From Crotophaga sulcirostris (lineage: Eukaryota; Chordata; Aves; Cuculiformes; Crotophagidae), in assembly GCA_013397455.1 (NCBI GenBank), contig VYZB01000117.1, positions 915,487 through 979,486 on the forward strand: a DNA stretch of 64,000 nt, read 5' to 3'. The notes under the pieces were generated by a model. That model was not told the origin of the DNA, ran no database searches, and saw only the letters and a program-made list of their open reading frames with translations. Of the stretch, positions 1 to 11,346 are shown piece after piece (within the stretch, counting starts at the first letter, position 1; every line of letters begins with the position of its first letter). The position numbers and the translations under genes are program-made.

Positions 1-2455
1 ACCATCCTGCTTCAGGTGCTTTCTGATCATTCATGCAGGTGCAAAGGCATTGTAATTGTTCCCTGTCCAGGATTCACATTGCTTTCAATCATCGGCAAAG
101 GTGTGAAAGTTTTGTACGAAATCTTAGGGAAAAAAAAAGGATATTAAATAAATGTATAAACATACACACGTTACTCCTGCGTGCAGATATCTGTAGGAAA
201 GGAAGCCACAATTCAAACACCAGAGCTGTGTTTTGTGTGCAAAACATTGACTGAAGTTCATAGCATTTTAAACTAGTTATTCAAATGGTCCTTTCTGGAT
301 ATAAAAGTATCCGCGAGCAAATTCCCCAGAACATTTCCCTCTCATTGTTACATCATTATCCTACCTAAAACATAGCTTTTCTGCTGATGGAAGGTTTTGA
401 ATCACCTACTAGAGGGTATATCTCTCTAGCTATTTGGCTTCTTCTTTATCTCATACATTTGGAAAGTTATTAAGTTATACATATATTTGCATATTTAAAG
501 CAGTATCATCATTTTACAGATAAGACAGACATAGTTTGTACTGCTGTCCGCATTCTCTGTTTTAATCTATAAGACACAAGATATTTTAGAGCACTACCTC
601 TCAGTGTTATTGACTGGAAATGAATCCAGCCAGCATTACTTGGCTGGAATAGTAAATTAAGCAAATACTTCTGAAAGTTCCACATGTGCAATTGAATGCA
701 CAGAAAATTCTCTCATTTGTCTAATTTATGGTCACATCTAATACATCATTTTAAGCTTCAGAGCTACTGACTATGGAGTAATATTCTAGAGAATTGAAAA
801 TATCACAGAATGCTTTGCTGAACCCCAAATTCAGTTCCTGGTTCACCAAAATTCAAGCCTGAGTTCCATCTCCCAGTATATACTTTGTTCACCTATGAAA
901 TTTATGGTGAAAATATAATCATAGTTTTAGCCTTACAGAATATAAATAAACAAACTACACATGTACCACAATTTAATTTTCAATGAATAAATCACCGTGC
1001 CACTCCAGAAGAAAAATGTGCATCCAATTTTTACACCATACAGCTTTTTTTTTCTGCTGGTGGCAGAATGAAGTCCAAAGAAAAAATAAGGAAGTTGTTC
1101 TCACAGTGGAGAAAACTATTTTTATTATTTACCCTGAGAAACCATTCCAAGGCATTATACAAAATCCTGAATCAAGTTATCATCTTTGATTATTTGCTGG
1201 GAAAGACAAGGGTACCATTTGCTCTCTCTGTTGACTGTGTCACCTTTCCTACTTTTCATTATTATTTGCCTAATTTGCATACATACATGAAGGCACAAAC
1301 TGCAATCACAGTCTTTTTTTGTGTCAGGTCTTTCACAAACAAAATGGAAATCTTTGCAGAAGTTCCTGCAACTTCTTTTATAGTAAACGGACAGAAATAG
1401 GTGTGATTCAACTCATCTTAAAATAGATATATTAAATTACTCCTTCAAAGTACCTGTTTCTCTCCTTTGAAGATAATAGGAAACTGGTTGATTAGCTTAG
1501 GTGGAGACAGTCACACTATAGACATTAGCAGTTAGATAAGATGATTTTTACCATTAGTCACAGATTCTCAGAGCTTTTTCCATCTCACAGCCATTATTCA
1601 GGTTACAGATGATTTATTGTCTGCCCTTAGAATACAGTCTAACATAATATTACTAGACAACTGTTTCCTGCTAGTACAGAAAACTTGGCAAAGTAATGTT
1701 TGTTTCAAAGTTAATAATAAATCATGTAAGATACCTTGCCAAGGAAGAACCACTATTACCTGTAAATGTAAGAGTATATACCTATGTTTGAACAAATAAA
1801 TATCTACTTCTTAGAAAGTAACTCTTATCTATAGATCTCAGAATATTAAAATCCTAATTTTTCATGCTCTTCTACATCCATCACTGGGACATCCTGAAAA
1901 TCTGTACTCTCAAGAAGCCATCTCTCCCTGTTACAAGCCTGTAATGATTTGCCAAGCAGAACACTGAGACATAATCCACAATCCCTAAGTATTTTTAAAG
2001 AAAGACTTAGAAATACTTGTGTTGCCCATACAAAAGTACAGTTGCACCTTTCTGAAATTCTAATAATCTTGTTCCTACTAATTTAGACCACAAAGACTTT
2101 TAGCTTAGATGACTGGTGAGACTTCATAGTTATTACCTTGGTTGGGTAGTAAAAACTTCAACCGAGAATTACCTGCTAAAACTGAAGGTGAAATTTATGA
2201 AGAGGTTGAGGTGACTGATAATGTAATTATGTTAAATGAGTTTCTTACTGGGGAACTCCCCTAACACATGGCTACAGCCATGCAGCCATACTGCATGCCC
2301 CTTCATATCTCCTCACTCATTTCCACATTTTGGATCCTGCCTTAACTGGTGATTCATAACCTTCAACAACGGTGTCTATGCCCTTTCTTTTAGGATTTAA
2401 ACTCTCTAAACAATGTAGAAAACAGGTTTTAGAAAAATAGAAAGACAGCAGAAAA
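1..2455. other. Unique AT-rich DNA, no gene recognised
   Basis: I see no coding exon, RNA gene or known repeat here. Open frames are short (up to about 110 codons, at 1068-1400) and rich in Phe, Leu, Lys and Ile. That is what AT-rich noncoding DNA gives by chance. They show no domain and no paired splice sites. Confidence 0.6.
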
Positions 2456-2676
2456 CAGACATTAGGAAGAAATACTTCATCGTGAAGGTGGTGAGACACT
2501 GGAAGAGGTTGCCCAGGGAAACTGTGGCTGCACCCTCCCTGGAGGTGTTCAAGGCCAGGTTGGATGGGGCCTTGAGAAGCCTGGTCTAGTGGGAGATGTC
2601 CCTGTGTATGACAGTGGAGTTGGTACTAGATGATTTTAAGGTTCTTTCCAACGCAAACCATTCTATAATTCTATGA
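2456..2676 (+). mobile_element. CR1 LINE, 3'-end fragment
   Basis: This is the last part of CR1 ORF2 plus the 3' untranslated tail. It opens near the conserved stretch encoding the end of ORF2 (TTAGGAAGAAATACTTC) and includes GGTTGCCCAGGGAA and CCTGGAGGTGTTCAAGGCCA. It finishes in the tail units ATTCTATAATTCTATGA. The 5' part is missing, as is usual for CR1 copies. A second CR1 piece holding an earlier part of the element follows with no gap. Confidence 0.93.
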
Positions 2677-3155
2677 AAACAGCAGACAGCACCAAGTTGG
2701 GTAGCAGTATTGACCTGCTTGAGGGAAGGAAGGCTCTAAAGAGGGATCTGGACAGGCTGGATCAATGCACCAAGGCCAACTGCATGAGGTTCAACAAGTC
2801 TAAGTGTTGGGTCCTGCACTTGGGTCACAACAACCCCATGCAACACTACAGGCCTGGGGAAGAGTGGCTGAAAATCTGCCTGGTGGAAAAGGACCTGGGA
2901 ATGTTGATCTACAGCGAGCTGAGCATGAGCCAGCAGTGTGCACAGTTGGCCAAGAAGGTCAATATCATCCTGGCTTGTACTAGAAATGGTGTGACCAGCA
3001 GGAGTAGGGAAGTGATCATTCCCCTGTACTCAGTCCTGGTGAGGCCACACCTTGAATACTGTGTTCAATTTTGGGCCCCTCAGTACAGGAAAGACATTGA
3101 GCTGCTGGAGGATGTCCAGAGAAGGGCAACAAAGCTGCTGAAGAGTCTGGAATAA
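2673..3155 (+). pseudogene. CR1 ORF2 fragment (post-catalytic RT domain)
   Basis: A 160-codon open stretch encodes part of the CR1 reverse-transcriptase protein. Recognisable segments are [40 protein letters not shown] and [20 protein letters not shown]. It ends at TAA where the family normally continues with a Glu- and Lys-rich stretch, and the endonuclease and RT core are absent. It is a dead fragment, not a host gene. The apparent ATG lies at the junction with the preceding CR1 tail and is not a natural start. Confidence 0.88.
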
Positions 3156-3286
3156 AAGTCTTATGAGGAGCAACTGAGGAAACTGGGGTTGTTTAGTCTG
3201 CAGAAAAGGAGGTTGAGGGGAGGTTTTATTGCTCTTTACAACTACCTGAAAGGAATCTTATGATTCCAAATGATTCTATGATTCCG
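2677..3286 (+). mobile_element. CR1 LINE, internal ORF2 segment joined to a tail
   Basis: This piece begins just after the reverse-transcriptase catalytic region, at the stretch encoding ADSTKLGSS (ADDTKLG in typical CR1, so one catalytic-motif Asp is changed). It runs through the C-terminal part of ORF2 to ACAACTACCTGAAAGGA at about 3254, then jumps to a tail-like run, ATGATTCTATGATTCCG. The 250-300 bp normally between these points is absent. The missing part roughly matches what the preceding CR1 piece contains, so the pair reads as permuted. Confidence 0.9.
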
Positions 3287-6200
3287 TAAAAACACTCTGT
3301 TGTGATGCCTGCCTGTTATTTAACCAACACAGCTCCAGCACAGTAGCATCTTTTTCAGAATTGCCCAGTGTTTTTACAGACCTCTATTCAATATGTTGTA
3401 TTCCCTCTGATATATCTTACCTAGAGGGAATATGAGGTTATTACAGCTGTCAGTTCCACACAATACTGGCCTAAATTCACACTGAATTCAAGAGATGTGG
3501 GACAAACTTTCAGTTTTATCTGTTATATCTGCAGAAAGCCAGGATACCTGTTCTGCAATCCTAGCTTTATCTCTGTTGAACCATTCTTTCAAGTACTTGG
3601 AGCTCAAAGGAATTTACAGTTGCCATGAACTGCTAAGGCAAATCCATTCAGTTTTTGGCTCTGATGACAGACTTGAAGGAGATTTGCTGGAAAAACAAGG
3701 TTGTCTCCTGCATAGAATTCAGGGCACATTTTCTGTTGTTTGTTTGTTTGTTTTTTTTCTCCTGCTATCTATATAAAATTGTTATATGCCAGTTTGTAAC
3801 GGTCGGTTGTCAAGCTTTTCATAATTTGTCATACACTATCCAAATTTTCTTGCAGCTTTGCCTTTTTTGGCACTCAGTGAACAGGAAATATTAGATTTTA
3901 TTGCAGATTTTAAGCTGTGATAGGTTATTTAGTTAGCCCATTCGGTCATTCCAGTTCCAGAAGTACCTTTCTACTCAAAGTTTAGTGTTCCAGACTGAAG
4001 GAAAAAAAATAAATAAATAATTTAAAAATGAAGTAATACAAGTAACCAGTGACTTCTGAAAATTTAGGCTCTAAAGGTAACAAACCAAGGTTAAAACTGC
4101 TATATTTATCTGCATGTACTGAGTTGCATGTCTGTTTTTTAGAAGGCTTAAAAACACAGTTGCTGCAGCTTAAAAATACACATTTATTTTAACGGAGGAA
4201 TACTTATACAGACCCTCCATTTTTACAATTGAACTAAAATAAGCCTACTCTGAAAGTGCAAATACAACATTTTTCAGGCACAAACTCTTTCAAAGCGCCA
4301 TCATTTTCCTATTTAAATGTTTGAAGAGATTTGTTTCATTTCTGAAATATTATGTTTAGCATATTTATATTTGGAATAAATGCAGATGCTGTATTTAGGA
4401 TAACTAATTTCTAAAGGAGACACCATTATTTTTAAATTGCTTGATAAAAAAGTTCAGAATATCTTTTTTCCCCTTAGCATGACTTTTGAATAAATGTGCA
4501 CATTTCTGAGATGAATCCTTTATCTTAACCTTGACTTTTGACATTTTGAATTAGCCTCATGGAAAGAATTACATAAAACTACCTGTCTACCCATACATAG
4601 ATTCAGTGACGATAAAAAGCAAGATGTCCTATTAATTTCCTTTTATAAAAGATCCTAACATAAATGCAGTCTCTTATCATTGCACTGCTCTACAAACCAA
4701 GGTTCATTTCTCTGACATACTGAAATGTGAGATGACAGAATTGCTGAGCCATTTAGGAAATCTTTGTCTTTCCTTTCTTAAATACTTAATATTTTGTTAA
4801 TATAAACAAAACCTATACTTTATGTAATGTTTTTCTGTTTCTCAACTCATTGCCATCTCCATAAGAGACTTATTCAGAATTCATGTGTGAAAATTATTCT
4901 GTGCTTGAGAAACTTGGATTAGCAAATATTCATTTGCTGAGTCACCTGAGTAGCTGACTCTCCATACATTTATTCCAAATATTTGATTCAGGTGAGAAAA
5001 TTCCATGAGTTATGTATGGGAGATGACAATAGGACACCACATAATTTTTCATCAGTGCAGAGCAGGAGTAAACAGTGATCTGGATGCAATTTACCTACTG
5101 AATTAGTGTAAAAGCCTTCTCAATATTTAGAGCAGTGATTAGATTTTAAAGGACTTGCAAGACTGAGCCTTGCATTAGACTGAAGGAAGCAAGGAAGATT
5201 GTGTGGGGACATCAGAGACATTTAAGTAAACCTGGAAGAGAAGAGATGTCTGTGAAGGTCCAATTCATATGAGAGAGAGAGGTCTGAGAAAGCTTATAGC
5301 CTATTAAACCAAGGAGTTGAAGTTCATTCGTCGCCTCAAGCAGCAGAAATACCATGTTGGTTCTTTGCATCTGAACAACTGATTCTCTTTCTGCCAGACT
5401 TTCAGGTGGCCAATGATGACAAAGTTTTGTGTCTCAGACTCACTGCTTAAGACTGGTGGAATGTGTTGGTGCTTATAGGCCCTTCGTAGTTCTTGACTTT
5501 CTCCACTGACCAGGTCTCAGTTTTGTGTTGGGATATGGTTCAGCATCCCCAAGACTGATGCCCACTGACACCTGCGTGATTTGTTCCAGCTTCTGGAGGG
5601 GTGAAGGGAGGGTGTCCTGCATAGTTCAGAGTCTGCAATAAAAAGTCTCCTAGCCACAAATATGTCTTTTCAGCTTCCATTCTTTGAGCCATTTGTGAAT
5701 GGTCTTGACTGGAAGAGGATTGTGACATGCACGCAGTCAGAGATATTGTTGGTTTATTCCTCTTCATCTGTTTTCTCTGTTTCTTTTCTCTTGGAATATC
5801 ATGAATTTAGTTCTGTTTAGATTGTGGATTAACAATTCTTAAAATATCTGACTACCTCTTATGATCTCACCACTAATGAGCTTCCTGAGAAAACACATGC
5901 CCAAAAAAACTTATCTCACAGTAAGGTCCCCTCTAGATATAATTTAGTTTTGTCAGGTATGCTTTAATTTATACATAAAATACATATTTTTTTAATTACT
6001 TCAATAGAATTTGAAAACAAAGCCATGTGTTTGCTAAGGCATATATCTGTCCCTCATTTCCTCATGCTCCAAAAGTAGTAAACTTATCTTCACTTAATGG
6101 AGGCAGAAATTACCTTTCAAAAAATTATTGAAATTAATGACTGCAATTTCATACTGTTCCACAAGTCATGGTGCTGATTCTTCTTGCTCTAATGAGCAAC

Positions 6201-8375
6201 TAGCTGTAAATGCTTGTTTTGACTGTATTGAGAAGCCATTTACAAGAAAAGGACTTTCTTTAATAATCAAAGTAAACTTCCTTCACCGTGAACTTCTTTG
6301 AGATATTCAAATACTCACAAAGAGTATACGATTGCTAATCATATATTAAAAACAGGCACAGACAGTTCATTAAGGAGCATATCAGAAACATAAATAACCC
6401 TTCTAATTAGCTTTTAGGTGCAAGGTATTCACAGATCAACATTTAATTTATAGGAAAAGTAATTCAGTGTGAGTGATCACAAACATGTATAGCACAATGC
6501 AGACACAGGACACAGCAATGTTCATTTTCTGATACTCTTTCCTGGTTTCCTTTTTGTACATCACAACTTATATCATGCTATTTCTTTCTTATCACCTGAT
6601 GTCAGATATTATATTTTATGAGAAAGTATCAAAGTACATATATGAAAAATCTCTTCATCACCATTCAAAGGAGTTAATGGGCAATGGTAAACAAAGCTAC
6701 TTTTTCTTGATTTGTCTGGAACAAATAACTGATCTTATTTCACCTGCCTTTTATGAAATAGATGAAGAAAGAATTACATTCCTCAGCTGTGGAATTCTGC
6801 ATTCTTTGACAATAGCACAATTTAACTGACTAAAATTAGGTGGAACATTGCTACAACCTAATACAGATTAGCTTGACAGGTAATAATTTCTTAAACATTT
6901 TATATTACTCGCTATTCCATTTTCAGGACAAATTTTCAGAAATATTTGTCTATTTGAAAAGCTTTGAAAATTGATAATATAGTACTTCTGGATGGGAGAA
7001 ACAAAGAAAACCTGGACACAAATCAAAGTCCTAAGTAATTTCTTTAGTTATATGTCATGCATAAAAATTTTTTTTCTTAATGTTCACCCACCAAAAGAAT
7101 TTCCTTGTCCTGTAAGATAGACAGCTAGACAAGCTGATAGGCAAGCAGCAATCCATGATTGTACTACATGAAAATGAGGTTCAGTGAGTCTAATACCAGA
7201 ACTTCTAAAAAAAAACGACAACAACTTTTACTAATAAAGAATAATTCTCTCTCAAAACAGCAATGCATCCAGACGGCGTGTAGACTACTGTAAAACATCG
7301 CAGAAGAAATTAAAATTTATACTTTCCCTAAGATTTGGCTTAGCAGGTATCTTCAACAATATAATTCACACTCATATTCTTTGTAGTCAATAATGCTGCT
7401 AAGATTTACTCCATGCTTTACTTCTTCCTTAAGTAATCCTCAGCTATACCTCTCTACTGATCTCCTTCATTCAACATGCTCTCAGGTGGTGCAGGAAATT
7501 GAGATAAAACAGCCAATCCTAACTGGTTTTGAGCAGTTTTATTTCTCCCAGTGTTTTGACCAGTGGTCCTGCGTGCTTAGGAGTACACTTTATAATAATA
7601 ATACCTTAAAGATAAGTTTTTAAGATAAACTCCTGCAGTCCTTTATCTTGCATATATAGCCTGGAAATCACTGAATGACTATGTATTCATAACTTCTGTG
7701 AATCCTTGGCCCCAAATTTATATGGTAGCCTAAAAACTTATGGAAGACACCTAGTGGATCATAAGATCAACCCAGCCAAGGAGCTAATTATACAAATGTG
7801 CTATTGTGAGGTAGCATATTCACATTCCTTGTTCCTTTAGCTGTTCATGTTTGAGTCATGTGGATTGAGCCAACTGTATGTTGAAGGTGGACACCATCAC
7901 ACAGCAATTCAACAGGCCATGCTGTTGAGGAGCAGCACAGATAAACACCTCATGAATCCACTTAGAAAAGCATTTCTACAGTTTAGCTTTAAGATATGTT
8001 TGTATTAGCTCTGCCCTACAAAACTGATGCTACAGTCCAAGAAGTATGTGCTGTTCAGAGCTGCACAAGAACTTCATCAGTCATGATATCTATTGAAAGA
8101 CAGGAAGTTAAATTCCATGGGAGTTAAAAAACTGCACGAGAGCGACTAAAGAAGCCTTGTTCCCTCTCTCCTTTTCATTGTCCAAAAAATCATGAATCAA
8201 CAGTCTTTTGTCTTTAAGGAAACCCATCTTGATAAAAATGGTTAATATTAATAAAATGTATATATTTTTATAAATATCTATATATGTGCATATGTTTATA
8301 TGCTACATGGCATACTTGTGTTCATACAGCCTGACTCAGTACAAATTAATGTGCAGCCTTGATGACATAAGAGAT
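3287..8375. other. Unique AT-rich DNA, no gene recognised
   Basis: About 5 kb without a gene that I can support. Frames at 3495-3776, 5540-5767 (minus), 6554-6829 and 7393-7623 have no recognisable domain. A small inverted repeat (ATTCCCTCT at 3400-3408, AGAGGGAAT at 3423-3431) and a short AAAT run near 4006-4018 are the only local structures noted. Confidence 0.55.
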
Positions 8376-8420
8376 CAAACCAAGGGGCTGCTGGGCTCCA
8401 GCACAGCTCCCCTTGGTTTG
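8376..8420. repeat. Compact inverted repeat / hairpin
   Basis: The left arm CAAACCAAGGGG (8376-8387) is perfectly complementary to CCCCTTGGTTTG (8409-8420). Inside, CTG and CTGG of the left arm pair with CAG and CCAG of the right arm. The right arm has two 2-nt bulges, CA and CT, and the loop is GCT. That gives 19 base pairs in 45 nt. It is shorter than a usual microRNA precursor. Its function is unknown. Confidence 0.8.
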
Positions 8421-9402
8421 GGTTTAGGCACATAGTCCATTCTTCTCCTAAAATGCAGACAGGATGTGACCAACATGTGGACCACACAGTAGGTCATCAG
8501 GGATTCCTTTACAGCTTGTAGGTCCACCATGGATGAGGTCCTTGCTGTTCAGACTTGGCTATCAACTACCAAGGAAAAGCCTGATACAGACCTGAGCTTT
8601 CCCTCTGCTGAGTTCTTGAAAACTACTGTTGCTGAAAACATGTAGTTGGAAGCAAACATTGCTAATGCTGTCAGTTCCCATGGTTTTATTGTAAATCCTG
8701 CAAAATTTAATTAAAATAAAAGGCCACATGCACTGGAAGAGAAATACTACCTCTTAGCTATTTTCTACATTTACATATTTTATAAATTTTATTACTGCCT
8801 ATACTCACAGATTTTACTTTATAAATTTCCATAATTATTTTCAAAATGTATTCTTAGTCCTCTTAGATCCTATGAACCTGATAAGGAAATTATTTAAAAT
8901 ATTTCCTCTAAACCAACCTCATGAATCCCACCTATTTTGTATTCATTTTTGTTAGTGAAGTAGGAGTTTTTCACTATTTTATAGCACATTTGTTTTGTTG
9001 CAATATTACTTTAATAGGGGTGTCTTATTGAAACATGTACAGCAATTTAATTAGTCCTATCCCAGCTATCCTCACACTGAGAGAGATCAGTGACACGAGA
9101 ACAAAAAGAACATTATGGCCCATTTGCCTTTAAATTCAGTCCCATTAAGTGATGCTGGCTCATGAAATCAATTAGGAAGTACTTGTGAAGATAGCCAAGG
9201 AAAGACTGTTTAAAGCCTTAACAGCTTAAATGCCCCCTGTCTTGATGTTAGCCTTATAAAGCTATTAGACTCCAGTCTGGATTGCATTAGCACTATGAAA
9301 GTCAGTTGCTAATCCTGTAACCATACTGCCTGCTTCGCTTCTCTCCCACTGTGCTTTTACGTGAATTGTTTCTAGCAGAGGTGAAAGATGGGACACTGAA
9401 GG
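8421..9402. other. Unique DNA, no gene; possible conserved noncoding block near its end
   Basis: No gene or known repeat seen. The part at about 9112-9345 is balanced in composition and free of simple repeats. It contains several homeodomain-like ATTA/TAAT cores, so it could be conserved noncoding DNA. That is a guess from its appearance only. Confidence 0.45.
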
Positions 9403-10108
9403 TATCACAGTATCACAGTATTACAAGGTTGGAAAAGACCTTCGAGATCATCGAGTCCAACCTATAAACCATCACTAACACTAACACCAACACCAACACA
9501 TCATCTAAACCATGGCACTAAGTGCTTCATCCAATCTCCTCTTAAACATCTCCAGGGACGGCACCACCACCACCTCCCCAGTTGGCGCATTCCAATGGCC
9601 AATCACCCTTTCAATGAAGAATTTCTTCCTAATATCAAGCCTAAACCTCTCCTGATGAAGCCTGAGACCATGTCCTCTTGTTCTGTCACTGGTAACCTGA
9701 GAGAAGAGACCAACCCCTACCTGACTACAACCTCCTTTTAGGCAGTTGTAGAGAGCAATAAGGTCTCCCCTGAGCCTCCTCTTCTCCAGACTAAACAGCC
9801 CCAGCTCCCTCAGTCGCTCCTCGTAGGGCTTGTGCTCCAGCCCCTTCACCATCTTCGTTGCTCTCCTCTGGACACCCTCCAGTATCCTGACATCTTTCCC
9901 AAACTGAGGGGCCCAGAACTGCACACAGTATTCAAAGTGTGGCCTGACCAGTGCCGAGTAGAGGGGGATGATAACTTCTCTGGTCCTGCTGGCCACACTA
10001 TTTCTAATGCAGGCCAGGATGCCATTGGCCTTCTTGGCCACCTGGGCACACTGCTGGCTCATGTTGAGCTTCCTGTCAACCAGCACTCCCAAGTTCCTTT
10101 CTGCCTGA
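9403..10108 (-). mobile_element. CR1 LINE, 5'-truncated, well preserved
   Basis: Minus-strand CR1 of about 706 bp. Its 3' tail is at the low-coordinate end, with two ATCACAGT-type units at 9404-9419, followed by AAGGTTGGAAAAGACCTTCG. The body encodes the C-terminal part of ORF2. It ends inside the family sequence near 10108, so it is 5' truncated. No stop codon interrupts the 195-codon frame down to the natural terminator, so this looks like the youngest CR1 in the window. A short inverted duplication sits at its truncated 5' end. Confidence 0.96.
9505..10092 (-). pseudogene. CR1 ORF2 C-terminal 195 codons, uninterrupted
   Basis: The frame encodes the end of the CR1 reverse transcriptase. 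Typical segments are [60 protein letters not shown] and the end [11 protein letters not shown] followed by the natural stop. The endonuclease and catalytic RT motifs are missing because of 5' truncation, so it cannot be active. The ATG is an internal Met codon. The intact frame indicates recent insertion, not host function. Confidence 0.9.
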
Positions 10109-10649
10109 CTAAAAGGTGTAACAGGCAGAAGGAAATACCATCCAGAAAATAGATGAATTTCTTCCTTAAATAATATAAATATGCTTGGTTCAATGCAGAA
10201 TAGAGTGGTTTGGGGGTTCTATTGTTAGTAGTTGAGGGGGTTTTGCCCCTAAAATTCTAGGTATCTTCATACTGAGGTTTTTCATTAGTTCAATACTACT
10301 TATGACAGAAACTACTATAATTTGAGCATGTTTCCAGAGAGTAACAGAACTCCAAGGGATTCTGGACATGCCAAGGGCAAATTGGACTGGAATATGAAAA
10401 AGAAAAAATTTACAACGGTTGTAGCACCTCTGGGATAACAAGGAGGAGGAAAAAGACAAACCTGAGCAACATGAGCAGCAGGCAGAGGAGAGAGGAGTGA
10501 GAATATGTGAGAGAAACAGCCCTGAAGACACCAACATTAGTGAAGAATGAGGGAGATGATGTTCTCCAGGCAGCAGAGCAGAGATTGCCCTGCAGCCCCT
10601 GTTGAAGCCCGTGGTGAAGAAGGCTGTTCCCCTGCAGCCCATGGAGGTT

Positions 10650-10945
10650 AATGATGGAGCAGATATCCACCTGCACACCATGGAGGACCCTACGCTGGAG
10701 CAGTTGGATGCACCTGCAGGAGGCTGTGATCCCATGGAAAGCCCATAGTGGAGCAGGGTCCTGGCAGGAACTGTCACTCCATGAAAAACCCACAGTGGAG
10801 CAGTCTTTTCCTGAAAGACTGCACTATGTGGGAAGGATGCACACTAGAGCAGCTCATGAAGAACTGCACCCTGCAGGAAAGACCAATGCTGGAGAAGTTC
10901 ATGGAGGACTGCTTCCCATGGGAGATACCCCGTGTTGGAGCAGAG
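10650..10945 (+). repeat. Degenerate about 45-bp tandem repeats inside the LTR
   Basis: Six or seven imperfect units repeat the pattern CCATGGA...CCCA..(G/C)TGGAGCAG followed by a variable GCAGGA..CTG. Examples of the core are at about 10695 (GCTGGAGCAG), 10748 (AGTGGAGCAG), 10794 (AGTGGAGCAG) and 10843 (ACTAGAGCAG). They explain the overlapping open frames of 74-195 codons on both strands here, which are not genes. Confidence 0.8.
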
Positions 10946-11157
10946 GGAGAGTGTGAGGAGCCCTCCCTCTGAGGGGGAAGGAGTGGCAGAGACAATGCAG
11001 GTTGAACTGACTGCAGCCCTCATATCCCTGCACCGCTGAGGGGGAGGAGGGAGAGAAAATTGGGAGTGAAGCTGGGTCAGTGAAGAAGGGAGGGGTAGGG
11101 GTAAGGCATTTTAAGATTTGGTTTTATTTCTCATTACTCTTCTCTGATTTGATTGAT

Positions 11158-11163
11158 AATAAA
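11158..11163 (+). promoter_or_regulatory. LTR polyadenylation signal AATAAA
   Basis: AATAAA lies in the 3' part of the LTR about 185 bp before its end. This is the position expected near the R/U5 boundary and supports the plus orientation. The equivalent motif is kept in the related copies at 20321-20326 (plus) and 13355-13360 (minus, seen as TTTATT). Confidence 0.65.
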
Positions 11164-11346
11164 TTAAATTAATTTCCCCAAGTCAAGTCTCTTTTGCCTC
11201 TGATGGTAACTGCTGAGTGGCCTCCATGTCCTTATCTCAACCCACAAGCTTTTCATTATATGTTCTCTCTCCTGTCCAGCTGAGGTGGGGAGGCATAGAG
11301 CAGCTTTGGTGGGCACGTGGCATCCAGCCAAGGTCAACCCACCACA

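Larger units (their letters stand above)
10206..11346 (+). mobile_element. Avian ERV long terminal repeat, about 1.1 kb, apparently solo
   Basis: The sequence starts TGGTTTGGGGG and ends TCAACCCACCACA, giving LTR-like TG...CA ends. From family knowledge, the regions AGGAGTGAGAATATGTGAGAG, the Gly/Gln-coding 45-bp repeats and the TTTATTTCTCATTACTCTTC block belong to a widespread avian ERV LTR. A polyadenylation signal AATAAA lies at 11158-11163. The TATA-like block I expect near 10430-10450 looks deleted. No matching LTR in the same orientation and no gag or pol lie beside it, so it is probably solo. No clear target duplication was seen, so the ends are approximate. Confidence 0.8.

Noticed and set aside
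3400..3431. 9-bp inverted repeat ATTCCCTCT / AGAGGGAAT
   Set aside because: A short stem with a 14-nt loop is expected by chance in 64 kb.
10190..10995. Several open frames of 73-195 codons on both strands, including a 195-codon minus frame
   Set aside because: They lie within the LTR and its about 45-bp GC-richer repeats, which remove stops from several frames at once. None shows a domain.
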